From NCBI RefSeq assembly GCF_009933135.1, contig NZ_MAEH01000003.1:1-64000 (forward strand): DNA of 64,000 nt, given 5' to 3'. Shown piece after piece: positions 34,507 through 44,194 of the stretch (positions are counted from its first letter, which is position 1; every line of letters begins with the position of its first letter). The position numbers and the translations under genes are program-made. Origin of the DNA: Candidatus Enterococcus leclercqii. GTDB lineage: Bacteria > Bacillota > Bacilli > Lactobacillales > Enterococcaceae. The notes under the pieces were generated by a model that saw only the letters and a program-made list of their open reading frames with translations, did not search any database and was not told the origin of the DNA.

Positions 34507-35355
34507 TTATCTATCAAATAAATTGAAAATATAATTAAACCCAGTCAAAGTATCCATTTTATCTATTAACACCCCAGTAAAAATACGAAACACAAAGTAA
34601 AGTAAAACGGCACTAGCTACAAACGCCAGCACAACAATATAGAAGTTGGGTTTCTTCATACTGACAATCTGACCAGTCCATAAGCTGCCAGCAAATGCAT
34701 ATCCTACCAAGCCAAATGATACCACAAATAGCAATAAGAATAGTTCGAGCGTATTACTTACAAGAAATGCCAATAATAAGGTTGCCGCGCTCGTGTATAC
34801 TGACAAAGAAGCTGGCGCAAAAATCCGTGAAAAACTGTCTAGCAGACTGATATTCTGTTTATAAATGACTTTTTCAAAAATGAAATGAGTCAAAGGATAT
34901 ACCAGAAGAGCTACAGCTACCCATAAAATGAACTCTAAAAAGAAAACAAAAACAGAGTCATTATAATTTCCAATAATATTTGATAATACACGACTAACTG
35001 CCAGCCCATTAATCAAAGAGATAAAAATATAATTCACAAGTCCAAAAATGCTGGATGGATTCTCATCACCAATCTTCGGGGATATTATATTGTTATTCAA
35101 AAAAGAAAAATAATTAATGCTACTTTTTTTTATTTCTTGGACCGTCTCATTACTTGCAAGTTCATCCAATTTAGCACCAGCTGACCGTGTTTGGCTTTCA
35201 GTAGATTGCTGTACACTGTGCTGTGCTAAAATCGGATCAACTTGATGGGAGTTTTTTTGTACTCCTTCATTAATCTCCGGCTGAATCGTTCCACAAAATG
35301 TGCAGAACTTCGCATTTTCTTCAATTTCCTTCCCACAGTTCACACAAAATTTCAT
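34507..35355 (-). CDS. Zinc-ribbon membrane protein (five-helix type)
   Basis: 282 residues. An N-terminal zinc ribbon (KFCVNCGKEI...KFCTFCGT, two Cys-x-x-Cys pairs) is followed by a polar linker of about 65 residues. Five or six hydrophobic segments then lie between about 100 and 265, in a Yip1-like arrangement. It shares the ribbon with the next two upstream genes. The ribbon presumably faces the cytoplasm and could sense or recruit a partner. Start follows GAAAGGGAG. No function can be assigned. Confidence 0.75.
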   Translation of the reverse strand: MKFCVNCGKEIEENAKFCTFCGTIQPEINEGVQKNSHQVDPILAQHSVQQSTESQTRSAGAKLDELASNETVQEIKKSSINYFSFLNNNIISPKIGDENPSSIFGLVNYIFISLINGLAVSRVLSNIIGNYNDSVFVFFLEFILWVAVALLVYPLTHFIFEKVIYKQNISLLDSFSRIFAPASLSVYTSAATLLLAFLVSNTLELFLLLFVVSFGLVGYAFAGSLWTGQIVSMKKPNFYIVVLAFVASAVLLYFVFRIFTGVLIDKMDTLTGFNYIFNLFDR

Positions 35356-35440
35356 TTTTTTACTCCCTTTCCTAAGGCTAACCTTTAGCCATCCGTTCTC
35401 TTAAAATTATATTTATCTATTGATGTCAATCATTGTTTTA

Positions 35441-37126
35441 TCAGTAGCTTGATTCTATTGTTGGTTTTTCGACTTCAATTTGCTTTTCAACCAAGACATT
35501 GCCCTTCACTGAATCCCAAATCTGCACCTTTCCTTCTGGTTCTTGAATAAAAATTTTACCATTGTCAAAAGGATTGTACTGTAATACATTTTTTGAGAGG
35601 ATAACGCCGTCTTTATTCACTAAAGTGTAGGTAATAGTCTCTCCCTGGTCTCCGTTATAGATAGCCAGATATGGACTCATTTCACGTTGCTGTACAAAAT
35701 ATTGGAACTCTTCTAAGATTTGTTCTCCATGCCAGTCCAATATCTGACCAGTAGAAAAGTCTTTATCAGCATAGGTAAACAAGTTAGTTCCACTAATACT
35801 AAAAACACTACCTTGACCCAAATCTTTTACTATATCTCCCTTTAAATCTAGTAAGGCGCTCTTTTGTCCTTCTTCATCCATAGCAGCAACTATACCTTTT
35901 TCATTAGGAAGTGTTAAATAGGAATATTCCACTGTAAACAATTCGTTTCCTTTACCATCAAGTAAAGAAGACTCCCCGTCATCCTTCGAGACTACCATAT
36001 ACATAGAATCCTGAGCGATAGTTGGAACTTGAATGGAAATCGCTTCAACCACTGTTTTCAAATTTCCGTCCAGTAAACCATACTTACCATTTCCAGCCTG
36101 GTAAATGATATATGGATTTTCTTTTTGGCTATAATTGGGATATACGTAGGTAGCAAAATCTTCTTTGACCACTTCTCCCTTCAAATTAATAATATCCATA
36201 AGTTGATCCTCATTGTCTTCCTTTACAGCAATATACTTATCAGAAAGTACGGTCGCCTGATCATAGACAGCTTCTAACAAAGTTTTGCCTTTCTCATTGA
36301 TAATTCCCGTCTTTTCGTATTCTGTAAAAGTTGTGAGCGTTCTCCCATTAAAAGAGGCATAGTACCTTTCCTTTAAAGGTACTACAATTTTTCCTGAAGA
36401 ATCGATAAGGCCCATTCGCCCCCCATCCTCACTATTTTGATAAAAATTCATTACACCATTTTTGGACTGAAGATAAGGTTGCGACCCCGCTTGAGAATAG
36501 AAATCACCAATCCCATCATAGATGGGACGTACAACAGCCGTACCTGTTTTATCTATCAATCCGACCTTATAGTTATCATATTCAGATTCACTAAAGGCTG
36601 CTACACCTTGTTCATTAAATGGGAAGACAGTTGTACCGACCTTATCGTCAACAATTTCTAGCCTATCATTCATCAACCCCATGTAGTTTCCATTACGATA
36701 TGGAAAAACAAAACTTTTAGCAGCTTTTTCTTTATTCTCCACAACCTTAGCAGTCTTATCTTTCCCACTGCCAATGGAATTCCAAAATGGAACTAGATTT
36801 TCTTTAGCCAATACATACCAGATTCCAAAACCAGCTCCAATTAATCCAAGGATACAAATAATTACAATGACAAGATTTTTATTATTTTTCTTCTTTGATC
36901 GCAAAGTGGGGGTCTCATCTGCTTTCGATTCTACACCGATATTTTCTATCTTAATATGAGGAGACATCTCCGATGTCTCATTTGAGGTATCATTAATGTC
37001 ACTACTCTCGGATTCATGTGATTCCTTGTCAACTTTTGAAAATTGATCGACCAGTTTATGACCGCATTTCGCACAAAATTTGGCTTTTTTCGGCATTTCT
37101 GCACCACAATTTGGACATTTGACCAT
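35441..37126 (-). CDS. Zinc-ribbon, membrane-anchored WG-repeat protein
   Basis: 561 residues from ATG at 37126 with AGGAGAAAAAG upstream; the longer frame to 37252 has no site. A zinc ribbon (MVKCPNCGAEM...KFCAKCGHKL) is followed by an acidic linker and one membrane segment (about 88-108). An external region of about 400 residues carries WG-like repeats (GLIDKTGTAVVRPIYDG, GLIDSSGKIVVPL, GIINEKGKTLLEAVYD). Such repeats form beta-propeller-like or tandem beta modules used for binding. It belongs with the flanking zinc-ribbon proteins and could be an envelope sensor. Confidence 0.78.
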   Translation of the reverse strand: MVKCPNCGAEMPKKAKFCAKCGHKLVDQFSKVDKESHESESSDINDTSNETSEMSPHIKIENIGVESKADETPTLRSKKKNNKNLVIVIICILGLIGAGFGIWYVLAKENLVPFWNSIGSGKDKTAKVVENKEKAAKSFVFPYRNGNYMGLMNDRLEIVDDKVGTTVFPFNEQGVAAFSESEYDNYKVGLIDKTGTAVVRPIYDGIGDFYSQAGSQPYLQSKNGVMNFYQNSEDGGRMGLIDSSGKIVVPLKERYYASFNGRTLTTFTEYEKTGIINEKGKTLLEAVYDQATVLSDKYIAVKEDNEDQLMDIINLKGEVVKEDFATYVYPNYSQKENPYIIYQAGNGKYGLLDGNLKTVVEAISIQVPTIAQDSMYMVVSKDDGESSLLDGKGNELFTVEYSYLTLPNEKGIVAAMDEEGQKSALLDLKGDIVKDLGQGSVFSISGTNLFTYADKDFSTGQILDWHGEQILEEFQYFVQQREMSPYLAIYNGDQGETITYTLVNKDGVILSKNVLQYNPFDNGKIFIQEPEGKVQIWDSVKGNVLVEKQIEVEKPTIESSY

Positions 37127-37379
37127 CTCTTTTTCTCCTAATCTAATTTTCTGGTATGAGAAGCGATTCGATATGCCATACTTCTTTCTACATTCCCCCG
37201 CTCTTCTCAAAAATTCGAACAATTTAGGGATTTTAAAAAGTTTCGAAACCATGTCTCAACCACAATTTAATATCGTTGTTCTCACCCAGATTATTTTGAC
37301 GTATTTCCTATGCCTTTCCATTAAATACTCTGGAATCTTTATCAATTATTTTGAATCATATTAATGTCTAACTGATACC

Positions 37380-38732
37380 TTATATCTTCTCAAAATCAGG
37401 GTGGTCTGCCTTCAATGTATTTACACAGTCTTCCACAGATTTTTCCTGTCCCCAACTATAAGAGCTCCCCCCTGAAAGATCCTTAGCCTGAAAAGCGTTA
37501 CCTTTTACAGGAACAATACTATATCCGTAAATTTCATAGTAGACTTCAGCTTCTTTTTTATCTCCAGTGGTTTCCGTATCAGTGATTTTGTAGATGGACT
37601 GAATCTCACAATTAATTTCAGCATCGTTGCTATTGCCCCAATAGTTATACTCATCAGTGACTCTCAAATAACTTTCTACTCGTTCTACTTGATATGTTCG
37701 ATAGTCATTGCTTTTATTTTGAGCTTTAGCATAGGTATCAATCTGCTTAAGAATATCTTCCTTTTTTTCAATATCATTGATACTCTTCAGATTTTTGACT
37801 TCGGTTTCAATGAAAGTATCTCCTTCGAATACACGCCCTTCATGACTCTCAGATGCAATGAGATTCGGTTCTATTTCTAACGTTACTTTATCACCGTTTG
37901 AATAATTGGAATCATTATACTGATTAGTAAAAATACTTTCTGTTTCATTTGAGTATGGATTATCGGTGACAGTCAATTTTCCGAAGCCATCGTACCCTGA
38001 AAAGCTGTACTTAACATCCTTCAGTAAGTCTTCAGCAGTGAAGCTTTCAATTCCTTTGAGACCTTTGACAGTAAACTCCTTTTTACTGTCTTTAATAAAT
38101 TTATCTTTGTCTTCATTATTATCTTTGATCGTTAAGACAACCTTATCGCCATTTTTTAGACTCTCAGTTTTATTCATTTTGATTTGTACGTTCTGAATAA
38201 GACTAGCTGCTTTACCAAGCCTTGAGGCATATCCGCTTACCTTCTGAAGTTTATCAATAATAGTACCGTCACCATTAAGAATACCTTCGGCATCTTTCTC
38301 CTTAAACCCCGCCTTCTCGTAAGCCTTTTCTGAAATTTCTGAATAAATTTTGTCGGAATTGTAATTAGCTACCCCCTGAGAATCGTAACCATCAAATGTT
38401 ACTTTTACATTGCCAGAAATATCTACTGGCCGACTATTCACATAGTTAAAGAAACCAATAATAGCAATCAAAGCTACCGCAGCAATAACTAGTGGAATAC
38501 GATATTTTTTAATAAATATAATGAACTTTTCCACTATCGGATTAGGTGTCTTTACTGATAGTTGATTATTTTGAAACCGATCATCCTGTCGTTTCCCTAC
38601 TCCTTCATTTTCAAGCTGGACTGTCTTCTTTTCCATAGCCTCTGCTGATTCATCAGTCAGTTTTTGACCACAGTTTGGACAAAATAACGCGTTTGGTGCC
38701 AATTCTTGACCACATTTTGGACAATTTTTCAT
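37380..38732 (-). CDS. Zinc-ribbon, TcaA/YvbJ-like membrane protein
   Basis: 450 residues; ATG at 38732 is preferred because AAAGAGAG is about ten bases upstream. An N-terminal ribbon (NCPKCGQEL...LFCPNCGQKL), a linker and one membrane segment (about 75-98) precede an external region with two similar modules (VKVTFDGYDSQGVANYN and VKYSFSGYDGFGKLTV). Ribbon, single span and repeated extracellular domains match the TcaA/YvbJ type, some members of which affect response to wall-active antibiotics. That role here is inference. A 253-bp gap before the next gene suggests a separate promoter there. Confidence 0.75.
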   Translation of the reverse strand: MKNCPKCGQELAPNALFCPNCGQKLTDESAEAMEKKTVQLENEGVGKRQDDRFQNNQLSVKTPNPIVEKFIIFIKKYRIPLVIAAVALIAIIGFFNYVNSRPVDISGNVKVTFDGYDSQGVANYNSDKIYSEISEKAYEKAGFKEKDAEGILNGDGTIIDKLQKVSGYASRLGKAASLIQNVQIKMNKTESLKNGDKVVLTIKDNNEDKDKFIKDSKKEFTVKGLKGIESFTAEDLLKDVKYSFSGYDGFGKLTVTDNPYSNETESIFTNQYNDSNYSNGDKVTLEIEPNLIASESHEGRVFEGDTFIETEVKNLKSINDIEKKEDILKQIDTYAKAQNKSNDYRTYQVERVESYLRVTDEYNYWGNSNDAEINCEIQSIYKITDTETTGDKKEAEVYYEIYGYSIVPVKGNAFQAKDLSGGSSYSWGQEKSVEDCVNTLKADHPDFEKI

Positions 38733-38994
38733 ATTTCCCATCTCTCTTTCTCATTTTTAACTCCTCATATACCTACCTCAAAAAAAACGTAAGATATACT
38801 AACTAAAAGTATACATGAAATACACCTTTAGTAAATTACTTATTTTCCCCCCAAAAAAAATTGAACTAACTCGCTACAGTATAAAAAGACTTTTTCGAAA
38901 CCGATTACATTTCTGTGAATAGAGCAGTTCAGATATTCTAAATTTGGAAAGTGTCCTAAAAACCACTTGCTTTCATTTACTGACTGCACTCGCC

Positions 38995-39234
38995 TTACCC
39001 AAAGTCCAGTTTTTTCCCAAATCGAAATTCAAAGGTATAACCGGAAACATAGTTAATTTTCTTCAACGTTCCTAGAAAGGCACGCTGACTAATTGATTCT
39101 TCACCAACTTGCACATTGGTTGCCACGTCTTCATATTCCAACAAAATCTCGGTAATTTCCGGATCTGCGAAAATATCGTTTAAGTAGTCGGTCACGATTT
39201 CTGACCAGTCGAACCAATAGAGATCTTCTTTCAT
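38995..39234 (-). CDS. Small acidic protein, unknown
   Basis: 79 residues, acidic, from ATG at 39234 with AAAGGAGGAATCC upstream, an excellent site. The N-terminal half is helical (WSEIVTDYLNDIFADPEITE); the C-terminal half has beta strands. It lies 30 bp after the DUF2325 gene on the same strand, so the two are probably co-expressed. The preceding 38.76-38.99 kb holds no gene. Confidence 0.6.
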   Translation of the reverse strand: MKEDLYWFDWSEIVTDYLNDIFADPEITEILLEYEDVATNVQVGEESISQRAFLGTLKKINYVSGYTFEFRFGKKLDFG

Positions 39235-39263
39235 ATGGATTCCTCCTTTGGGACTAGCGCAAT

Positions 39264-40781
39264 TCAGCGGTGAGAATCGATGTATTTTTTCTTTTCAAGG
39301 GCACTTATGACTGCTTGCTGGAATCCAAGCGGGGAGAAGCCGTTAAACTTTTCGTGAGGCTTATTTTGCTTTTTCGCCATCTTGACTGCAAGTCCACTTT
39401 GATTGTGGCTAACGCCTTGAATCGCAATGACAATAAGATCCGCTTTTTTAACGAATACCGCAATCTCTTTGGGCCGAGCTGACTTCTTATCAATTAAAAT
39501 CAACTTGGCGCCTGAGTTCTCAACCATTTTTCGGAATTCGGATGTTTTCGCACTCATGCCGATACATCCAACTGTCAGACCAGAGATACCCGGAATCCCT
39601 TCAGTAATTTTCGACGTATGATCGTAACTCTCACTAGCTTCAGCTTTTTGGGGAATGGTTTCTTCAGGCTCTTTCACACGAATAGGTATTGGGGGAGCAA
39701 TCTTGTGCTTCCAAAACAAACGCTTTTGAAAGGATTTTCCCGGCTCCCATCGAAGATCAACAATATCGCCCTCCATTAGGTCATAAACGGAAACAGCCTT
39801 CTCTGGGACTATATAGGGTTCATCGAGTGCCTCGCCATTAACATTTTTCTCTATGCAATAATGTTTATCACGAATTTCCACGACTCCTTGTGTAAACCTC
39901 TCCATTGTTGCCGGCAGGCTCTTATGATCTACTATAGTTAATAAATAGCGAAATGAATGACTCTCTTTCGGTAGCGACTCTTTTTCTTCCACACATACTA
40001 AATCACCATGAGTCAGGCCAACTGCTCGAGCAACATTCTCTGGAACAGTCGTTAACGTATAGTTGGACTTTTCGCGCGTCAACAGATACCCTGTCAGGAC
40101 CTCAGTCGCTAGGTATAGTTCTTGTTGCGGATCGTCTTTTGCTTTTTTCGGAAGGGATTGTGATTGTTGAGGTGGCGCTGATTGCTCTCCAGCTATTTTT
40201 TCTGCAAGAATTTGTGGAAGAACGGTTGGTGCCAAAGGCTCCGACGCCTTTTTCGCCTGGGGGACTGCCTGTCTCCCTTCAGGAAGAACTGGCATTTCGC
40301 GCTTCGGATCTGACGCGGCCAATGACCGACATTTTTCAATCCACCAAGTCAAACGGGAAAGTTCCTGGAGTCGTTGTTCTAAATTTTCACTTGTAATACT
40401 GGTCGTGATTTCACTGAGATCATACTGTGCTTGTTGAGCGATTTCTTCATTGAGAAGGACGTCGGATTGTTGCGTCTCTTGGATCCCAGTCTCTGTCTCT
40501 TGTCTGTCAATTGCTGCCTTCAGCATTTCATCAGTTAGCCAATCAGGGCGCGAAACACGGTTGATCACTTCTTTATAGTCCATTCCTGCAACCGGACACG
40601 CAGAAACAGAAACGGTCACGATAGTTGATAGTTGACCTGTATTTTCTACTTGAATTTGGAAACAATCGCCTAATTTGGCCTTTGATGAGATTTTATCTGG
40701 AACTAACCAGTTGTACCTTTTCTTTGTATTTATTTTTTTTCTACTATTATATAGATGATATCCTGCAATTAATTGCTGCAT
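39264..40781 (-). CDS. DUF2325 domain protein
   Basis: 505 residues, start ATG with GGGGAGAATGT. The C-terminal 100 residues resemble DUF2325: GLTVGCIGM, then GAKLILIDKK, then ADLIVIAIQGVSHNQSGLAVKMAKK, a Rossmann-like segment with a conserved Ser-His. The first 400 residues combine beta-rich repeats, a helical region and a Pro/Gln linker, and are not recognised. Two internal segments (about 222-300 and 300-370) look like small beta modules on either side of a linker. The function of DUF2325 is unknown; a nucleotide- or nucleic-acid-related role has been guessed. Confidence 0.65.
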   Translation of the reverse strand: MQQLIAGYHLYNSRKKINTKKRYNWLVPDKISSKAKLGDCFQIQVENTGQLSTIVTVSVSACPVAGMDYKEVINRVSRPDWLTDEMLKAAIDRQETETGIQETQQSDVLLNEEIAQQAQYDLSEITTSITSENLEQRLQELSRLTWWIEKCRSLAASDPKREMPVLPEGRQAVPQAKKASEPLAPTVLPQILAEKIAGEQSAPPQQSQSLPKKAKDDPQQELYLATEVLTGYLLTREKSNYTLTTVPENVARAVGLTHGDLVCVEEKESLPKESHSFRYLLTIVDHKSLPATMERFTQGVVEIRDKHYCIEKNVNGEALDEPYIVPEKAVSVYDLMEGDIVDLRWEPGKSFQKRLFWKHKIAPPIPIRVKEPEETIPQKAEASESYDHTSKITEGIPGISGLTVGCIGMSAKTSEFRKMVENSGAKLILIDKKSARPKEIAVFVKKADLIVIAIQGVSHNQSGLAVKMAKKQNKPHEKFNGFSPLGFQQAVISALEKKKYIDSHR

Positions 40782-40824
40782 ACATTCTCCCCTTTATCTC
40801 TTCACTATCAGTAAGTTTAATCAA

Positions 40825-41214
40825 TTAACAAGCTTGCGCAACAACTTCTAATTTTAAACGATCCGGATCTTCAAAAAAGAAAGTATAGCGATCTTTTCCA
40901 ACGGCGAAAGGAAACTTATCAACGTACAATTCTTTGGCACCAAAATCCTTCATTCTTACTCGAATCTGATCTACCTGTTCTATGCTATCAACCGAAAATG
41001 CCAGGTGATTTAATCCTATGTTTTTTCTATGAAATCCTTTTTCTCGATAGCTCTCTTCAGCCTGGACAAAGACAATGTAAAATGTTTTATACCTGTAACT
41101 GAATCCATGCTCCCAGTCCTGATAAAGCTGGTAATTCATAAGGGAAAGCAAAGTAGAATAGAATTTTCTCGTTTCCACTAAGTTATTTACGTATAGTTCA
41201 ATATGATCTATCAT
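40825..41214 (-). CDS. VOC-fold (glyoxalase/bleomycin-resistance superfamily) protein
   Basis: 129 residues from ATG with AGGTGAATGAAAA. It opens with MIDHIELYVNNLVETRKFYS and has two beta-alpha-beta modules: NHLAFSVDSIEQVDQIRVRM and FFFEDPDRLKLEVV. The first His, the NHLAF His and the final Glu are at the usual metal-ligand positions. The substrate cannot be inferred; members include glyoxalases, dioxygenases, and fosfomycin or bleomycin resistance proteins. It is a single gene with no clear partner. Confidence 0.85.
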   Translation of the reverse strand: MIDHIELYVNNLVETRKFYSTLLSLMNYQLYQDWEHGFSYRYKTFYIVFVQAEESYREKGFHRKNIGLNHLAFSVDSIEQVDQIRVRMKDFGAKELYVDKFPFAVGKDRYTFFFEDPDRLKLEVVAQAC

Positions 41215-41326
41215 TTTTCATTCACCTCTTTGTCACGAGAATTAAATCCGCGGTGATTGACCGAATTAAGGTACAAAGTTATACTACTGTTATAACTTTT
41301 CTTTTCGTACCAACTCCCAACCAACG

Positions 41327-41354
41327 CCCACGCAAGATGCGTGGGTCTTTTTTG
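41327..41354 (+). terminator. Plus-strand terminator between two minus-strand genes
   Basis: CCCACGC-AAGAT-GCGTGGG followed by TCTTTTTTT on the plus strand. There is no plus-strand gene upstream, and on the minus strand no T-run follows. It may end an antisense RNA to the VOC gene or be inherited from an older arrangement. Confidence 0.7.
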
Positions 41355-41368
41355 GTTCTGTCTTCTCA

Positions 41369-41941
41369 TCACCTATTCGATGCCAACTCGCCGTATCGCT
41401 GCTTATATCGAACGATTGTGGATTTATCAATTTCAAATAATCTTGCCGTTTCTTTATAAGTATGTGTTTCTAGGTAATCTAGGATCTCCTTAATTTGTCG
41501 TGGCGTTTTTTTCATTCGTCGCCCATCTCGGTAATTTGGATTATGCAGCCGTTGATACTCTTTTCCTTCTTGGGTTCGCTGAACAATCATATCCCGTTCA
41601 AATTGGGCAAAAGCCAAAAACATGTTCAACATTAAGCTGCCATTAGGCGATTGATCAATTCGCCCCATATTAAGAATATTTACCACGATATTTTTTTCTT
41701 GTAGTTCCGAAATCAAGGTGGTTCCCTGCTGAACCGAACGAGACAGTCGATCCAACTTAGTGACAATCAATTCATCACCTGGAGAAAGCGTCTGAAGTAA
41801 TTCCTCTAATTTTGGACGATCTCGTTTTGTACCCGTAAATTTTTCGCTGTAAATTTTTTCAGCCCCTGCATTTTTTAATAGTTCCACTTGGCCTGCTAAT
41901 TCTTGATCATTTGTTGAAACTCTGGCATATCCAACCTTCAA
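41369..41941 (-). CDS. Serine resolvase/invertase
   Basis: 190 residues from TTG at 41941 with AAGGAGGG seven bases upstream. Catalytic Ser9 is in GYARVSTNDQ. The family motifs LDRLSRS and the Gly-Ser-Leu-Met-Leu-Asn-Met segment follow, with AQFERDMIVQRTQEG before the recombinase helix and a C-terminal helix-turn-helix (KETARLFEIDKSTIVRYKQR). Such enzymes resolve plasmid multimers or Tn3/Tn552-like cointegrates. AT-rich repeats around 41955-42035, including two GCATATAA/GCACATATAA-like boxes, are a plausible res site. No transposase of that family is adjacent, so multimer resolution is the likely role. Confidence 0.9.
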   Translation of the reverse strand: MKVGYARVSTNDQELAGQVELLKNAGAEKIYSEKFTGTKRDRPKLEELLQTLSPGDELIVTKLDRLSRSVQQGTTLISELQEKNIVVNILNMGRIDQSPNGSLMLNMFLAFAQFERDMIVQRTQEGKEYQRLHNPNYRDGRRMKKTPRQIKEILDYLETHTYKETARLFEIDKSTIVRYKQRYGELASNR

Positions 41942-42147
41942 AAATGGCCCTCCTTTTGCACATATAATACGCACACGCGCTAAGATTGATTTTATCACAC
42001 TCAGTTCACATATGTAAAGCTGTTAAGTTTTGCATATAATCCGAAGCAACCTTCTTTACGACTCAAGCTGCCAAAGAAGATAAAAGAAAAGAGGCCTCCA
42101 TTAAAGAGCACCTCATTTGAAAGCTTCATAAATTGACGTATTTGGAC

Positions 42148-42432
42148 TTATCTAAATATATCAGAGTGACTACCTGTTCTTTCAAAAATGATTGTTCGAT
42201 CGTAATAATAAAACACTACAATCCAATCGCTATTTCTTCCACCTATGTGTATATCCCAACGTTTAGGAATTTGATTCTTAGGTTCCAATGGATGTAGTTG
42301 GTACTCTATCCCCAGCTCTTCTTCATTCATTAGTAATTCCATAGCGATTTGCAGTTTCTTTATTGGTTTCCCTTGCTTAATCAACTTTTTAACATCTTTA
42401 TCAAATCGTGTCGTCGTTTTATAATTCAGCAT
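42148..42432 (-). CDS. YafQ-type mRNA interferase toxin
   Basis: 94 residues from ATG at 42432, overlapping the antitoxin gene by 14 nt. RelE/YafQ fold: LQIAMELLMNEEEL, LHPLEP, WDIHIG, DWIVVFYY and the C-terminal RTGSHSDIF. The His, His, Asp, His and Phe residues used by E. coli YafQ are all present at matching places, so the toxin should be active. It would cut mRNA on the ribosome when the antitoxin is lost, thereby stabilising the plasmid. Confidence 0.88.
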   Translation of the reverse strand: MLNYKTTTRFDKDVKKLIKQGKPIKKLQIAMELLMNEEELGIEYQLHPLEPKNQIPKRWDIHIGGRNSDWIVVFYYYDRTIIFERTGSHSDIFR

Positions 42433-42715
42433 GCGCTTCCCCAACAGCTTCTTTTTTCATTCTTTCGAAATAACTATTTAAATCCTCCTGATTAGTTAAG
42501 TCGTTTTTTTCAATAAAACGCTCAGTTTCTTTAAAGGCTTTTAAAGTCTCAACTGTTGGTTGAAAAGATGGCGTCTCAATGTCAAATGGAAATTTTCCAG
42601 TTTTTACAAACTTCGTCAAAAATATTCTTACTGCGACAGATGTATTCATTCCAACTTCATCAAACATTTTATCTGCATCGCGTTTTAAGTCATCATCAAT
42701 TCTGATAGTTGCCAT
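42419..42715 (-). CDS. DinJ/RelB-type antitoxin
   Basis: 98 residues from ATG at 42715. The N-terminal ribbon-helix-helix (ATIRIDDDLKRDADKMFDEVG, then TSVAVRIFLTKFVKTG) is typical of DinJ/RelB antitoxins. The C-terminal part is the acidic, helical toxin-wrapping region. It is first in the pair, as usual, and should repress its own promoter in 42716-42760. The overlap with the toxin gene implies translational coupling. Confidence 0.88.
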   Translation of the reverse strand: MATIRIDDDLKRDADKMFDEVGMNTSVAVRIFLTKFVKTGKFPFDIETPSFQPTVETLKAFKETERFIEKNDLTNQEDLNSYFERMKKEAVGEAHAEL

Positions 42716-42873
42716 GATAATCCCTCCCTATCTCTAAAATAATAACACAAAAGTAGTCGTTTGTATACGATTAACAACATTATGTAACACAATCATTTCG
42801 CCAGTAGATTTATTTTATACACCCTAACGCTACACGTTAAAATCTGATTCTTCGGAGATTTCTAAAAGTACCA

Positions 42874-42946
42874 AAAAGGTATGCTCTAAATAAACATATA
42901 GGCAAAGTAGCAAACCTACTTGTCTCAGTGCCTACTCATACCTTTT
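42874..42946. other. Nested three-stem hairpin
   Basis: AAAAGGTATG (42874-42883) pairs with CATACCTTTT (42937-42946). Inside, TAGGCA (42899-42904) pairs with TGCCTA (42929-42934), and AAGTAG (42905-42910) with CTACTT (42916-42921). The stems nest perfectly. The element lies in a gene-free stretch (42.72-43.2 kb). It could be a structured RNA or the remnant of a mobile-element end. Confidence 0.6.
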
Positions 42947-43215
42947 CTGTTTCTTTGAACGACCTTATTTTGTATGACAAAGATGTTTCTAAGTAAGCGG
43001 GAAGTAAACGAGTATATGCTAAATAGGCCAGCGCCAGACTAGTCAAAATTATAACGTAAAACGGGATTTAAGAAAACTTTACAACACAACCCTTTTTGCA
43101 GACTCTAGAATAGAACCTTTCAGTATTGTTCGTTTTATCTAAAAATGTAATATCTATCGATGTTCCTATTGTTTTTAAATCTATACACTATTGCTAACAG
43201 AAAAGGAGGATATTT

Positions 43216-43284
43216 TTGAAGAAAAAGAAAAAATTTAATTGGCTCAAATTTCTTACTATGAGTATACTTTTTCGAAATCCATAG
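43216..43284 (+). CDS. Possible 22-residue cationic peptide
   Basis: TTG at 43216 has AAAGGAGGA six bases upstream and encodes 22 residues that begin MKKKKKFNWLKFLTMSIL and then stop. It looks like the first part of a signal peptide or membrane protein cut off by decay, or a genuine short cationic membrane peptide. The rest of 43.29-43.65 kb has only a 9-bp inverted repeat (AGCTAACTG at 43323, complement at 43342). Confidence 0.35.
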   Translation: MKKKKKFNWLKFLTMSILFRNP

Positions 43285-43652
43285 CAACTGATTTTTGAAC
43301 TAATTATGTACCTTGAGATATCAGCTAACTGCAGGATTAATCAGTTAGCTATTAGTTGCTCAGGGCACTCGTCTAACACCATACATATCCGCTCATTTCA
43401 CACTTTTCCAGTTAAATATTTACTTGGTTCGATCAATTAATTAATTTTGTACAATATTCTTTCACTATCTCTACAATTATCAATTTGTATTTTGAAATTC
43501 TACTTATTGATACTTTTTTCAATGCATCTCTAAATTTCGACCAGTCTCCCTTATAGTTCTAGATTATTATCTATATTTTTGGAGTTGCTACATTCTTTAT
43601 GATATACTTTCGGCTATTTATGAAATAATTACGTACGGAGGATTCAAAAAAT

Positions 43653-44099
43653 ATGGAAATTAGATAAATTGTTTATGGCAGCTACGAGTATCAAGAAACA
43701 TTGAGGTTGAGAGATGAGGTCATGCGACACCCAATTGGATTAAACATTGGAGATGAAGATTTCTCCCATGAAGAAAAGCAATATGTACTCAGATCTTTTG
43801 AAGTTGACCAATTAGCGGGACTGGGCGTGTTGGCTCTTACCAGCACTGCCAAAGTTGAATATTTAGTAGTTGATCCAAGGTTCTAAGGTAAAGGCATTGG
43901 CAAGGGTTTGATGATGCAGCTCGAACGTACGGCTAAACAGAAAGACTATTCTGAAGTCACGATGGAGACCCGTACTTATGCTCAAAGATTTCACGAAAAA
44001 TTAGGTTATTCACCTGTGAATGATGAAATACCTACTACAATGAATCCGATTCCACATATTGTGATGAGAAAAGAACTAAGAGAATTTCCAATACCATAA
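43653..44099 (+). pseudogene. GNAT acetyltransferase gene with two in-frame TAA codons
   Basis: The ATG at 43653 has GGAGG upstream. The frame is interrupted by TAA at codon 5 and again at 43884, yet otherwise continues without shift to 44099. The protein has GNAT motifs: VEYLVVDPRF, then after the second stop GKGIGKGLMMQLE (acetyl-CoA loop), and a C-terminal FHEKLGYSPV. In the second case the expected residue is Gln or Arg before GKGIG. Both stops are explained by CAA-to-TAA. The gene cannot make a functional protein. Confidence 0.85.
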
Positions 44100-44194
44100 T
44101 AAAACTATGGGGCATCTCTAGAAATTACGAATAAAATAAAAAAAATCCTCTTCCATGGCGATAATATGATTATCAACTACTGGGGGGATTTTTT

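Noticed and set aside
43653-44099. Recoding of TAA as glutamine
   Set aside because: Dozens of intact genes in the window end in TAA. The internal TAA codons occur only in genes that look like decaying accessory genes.
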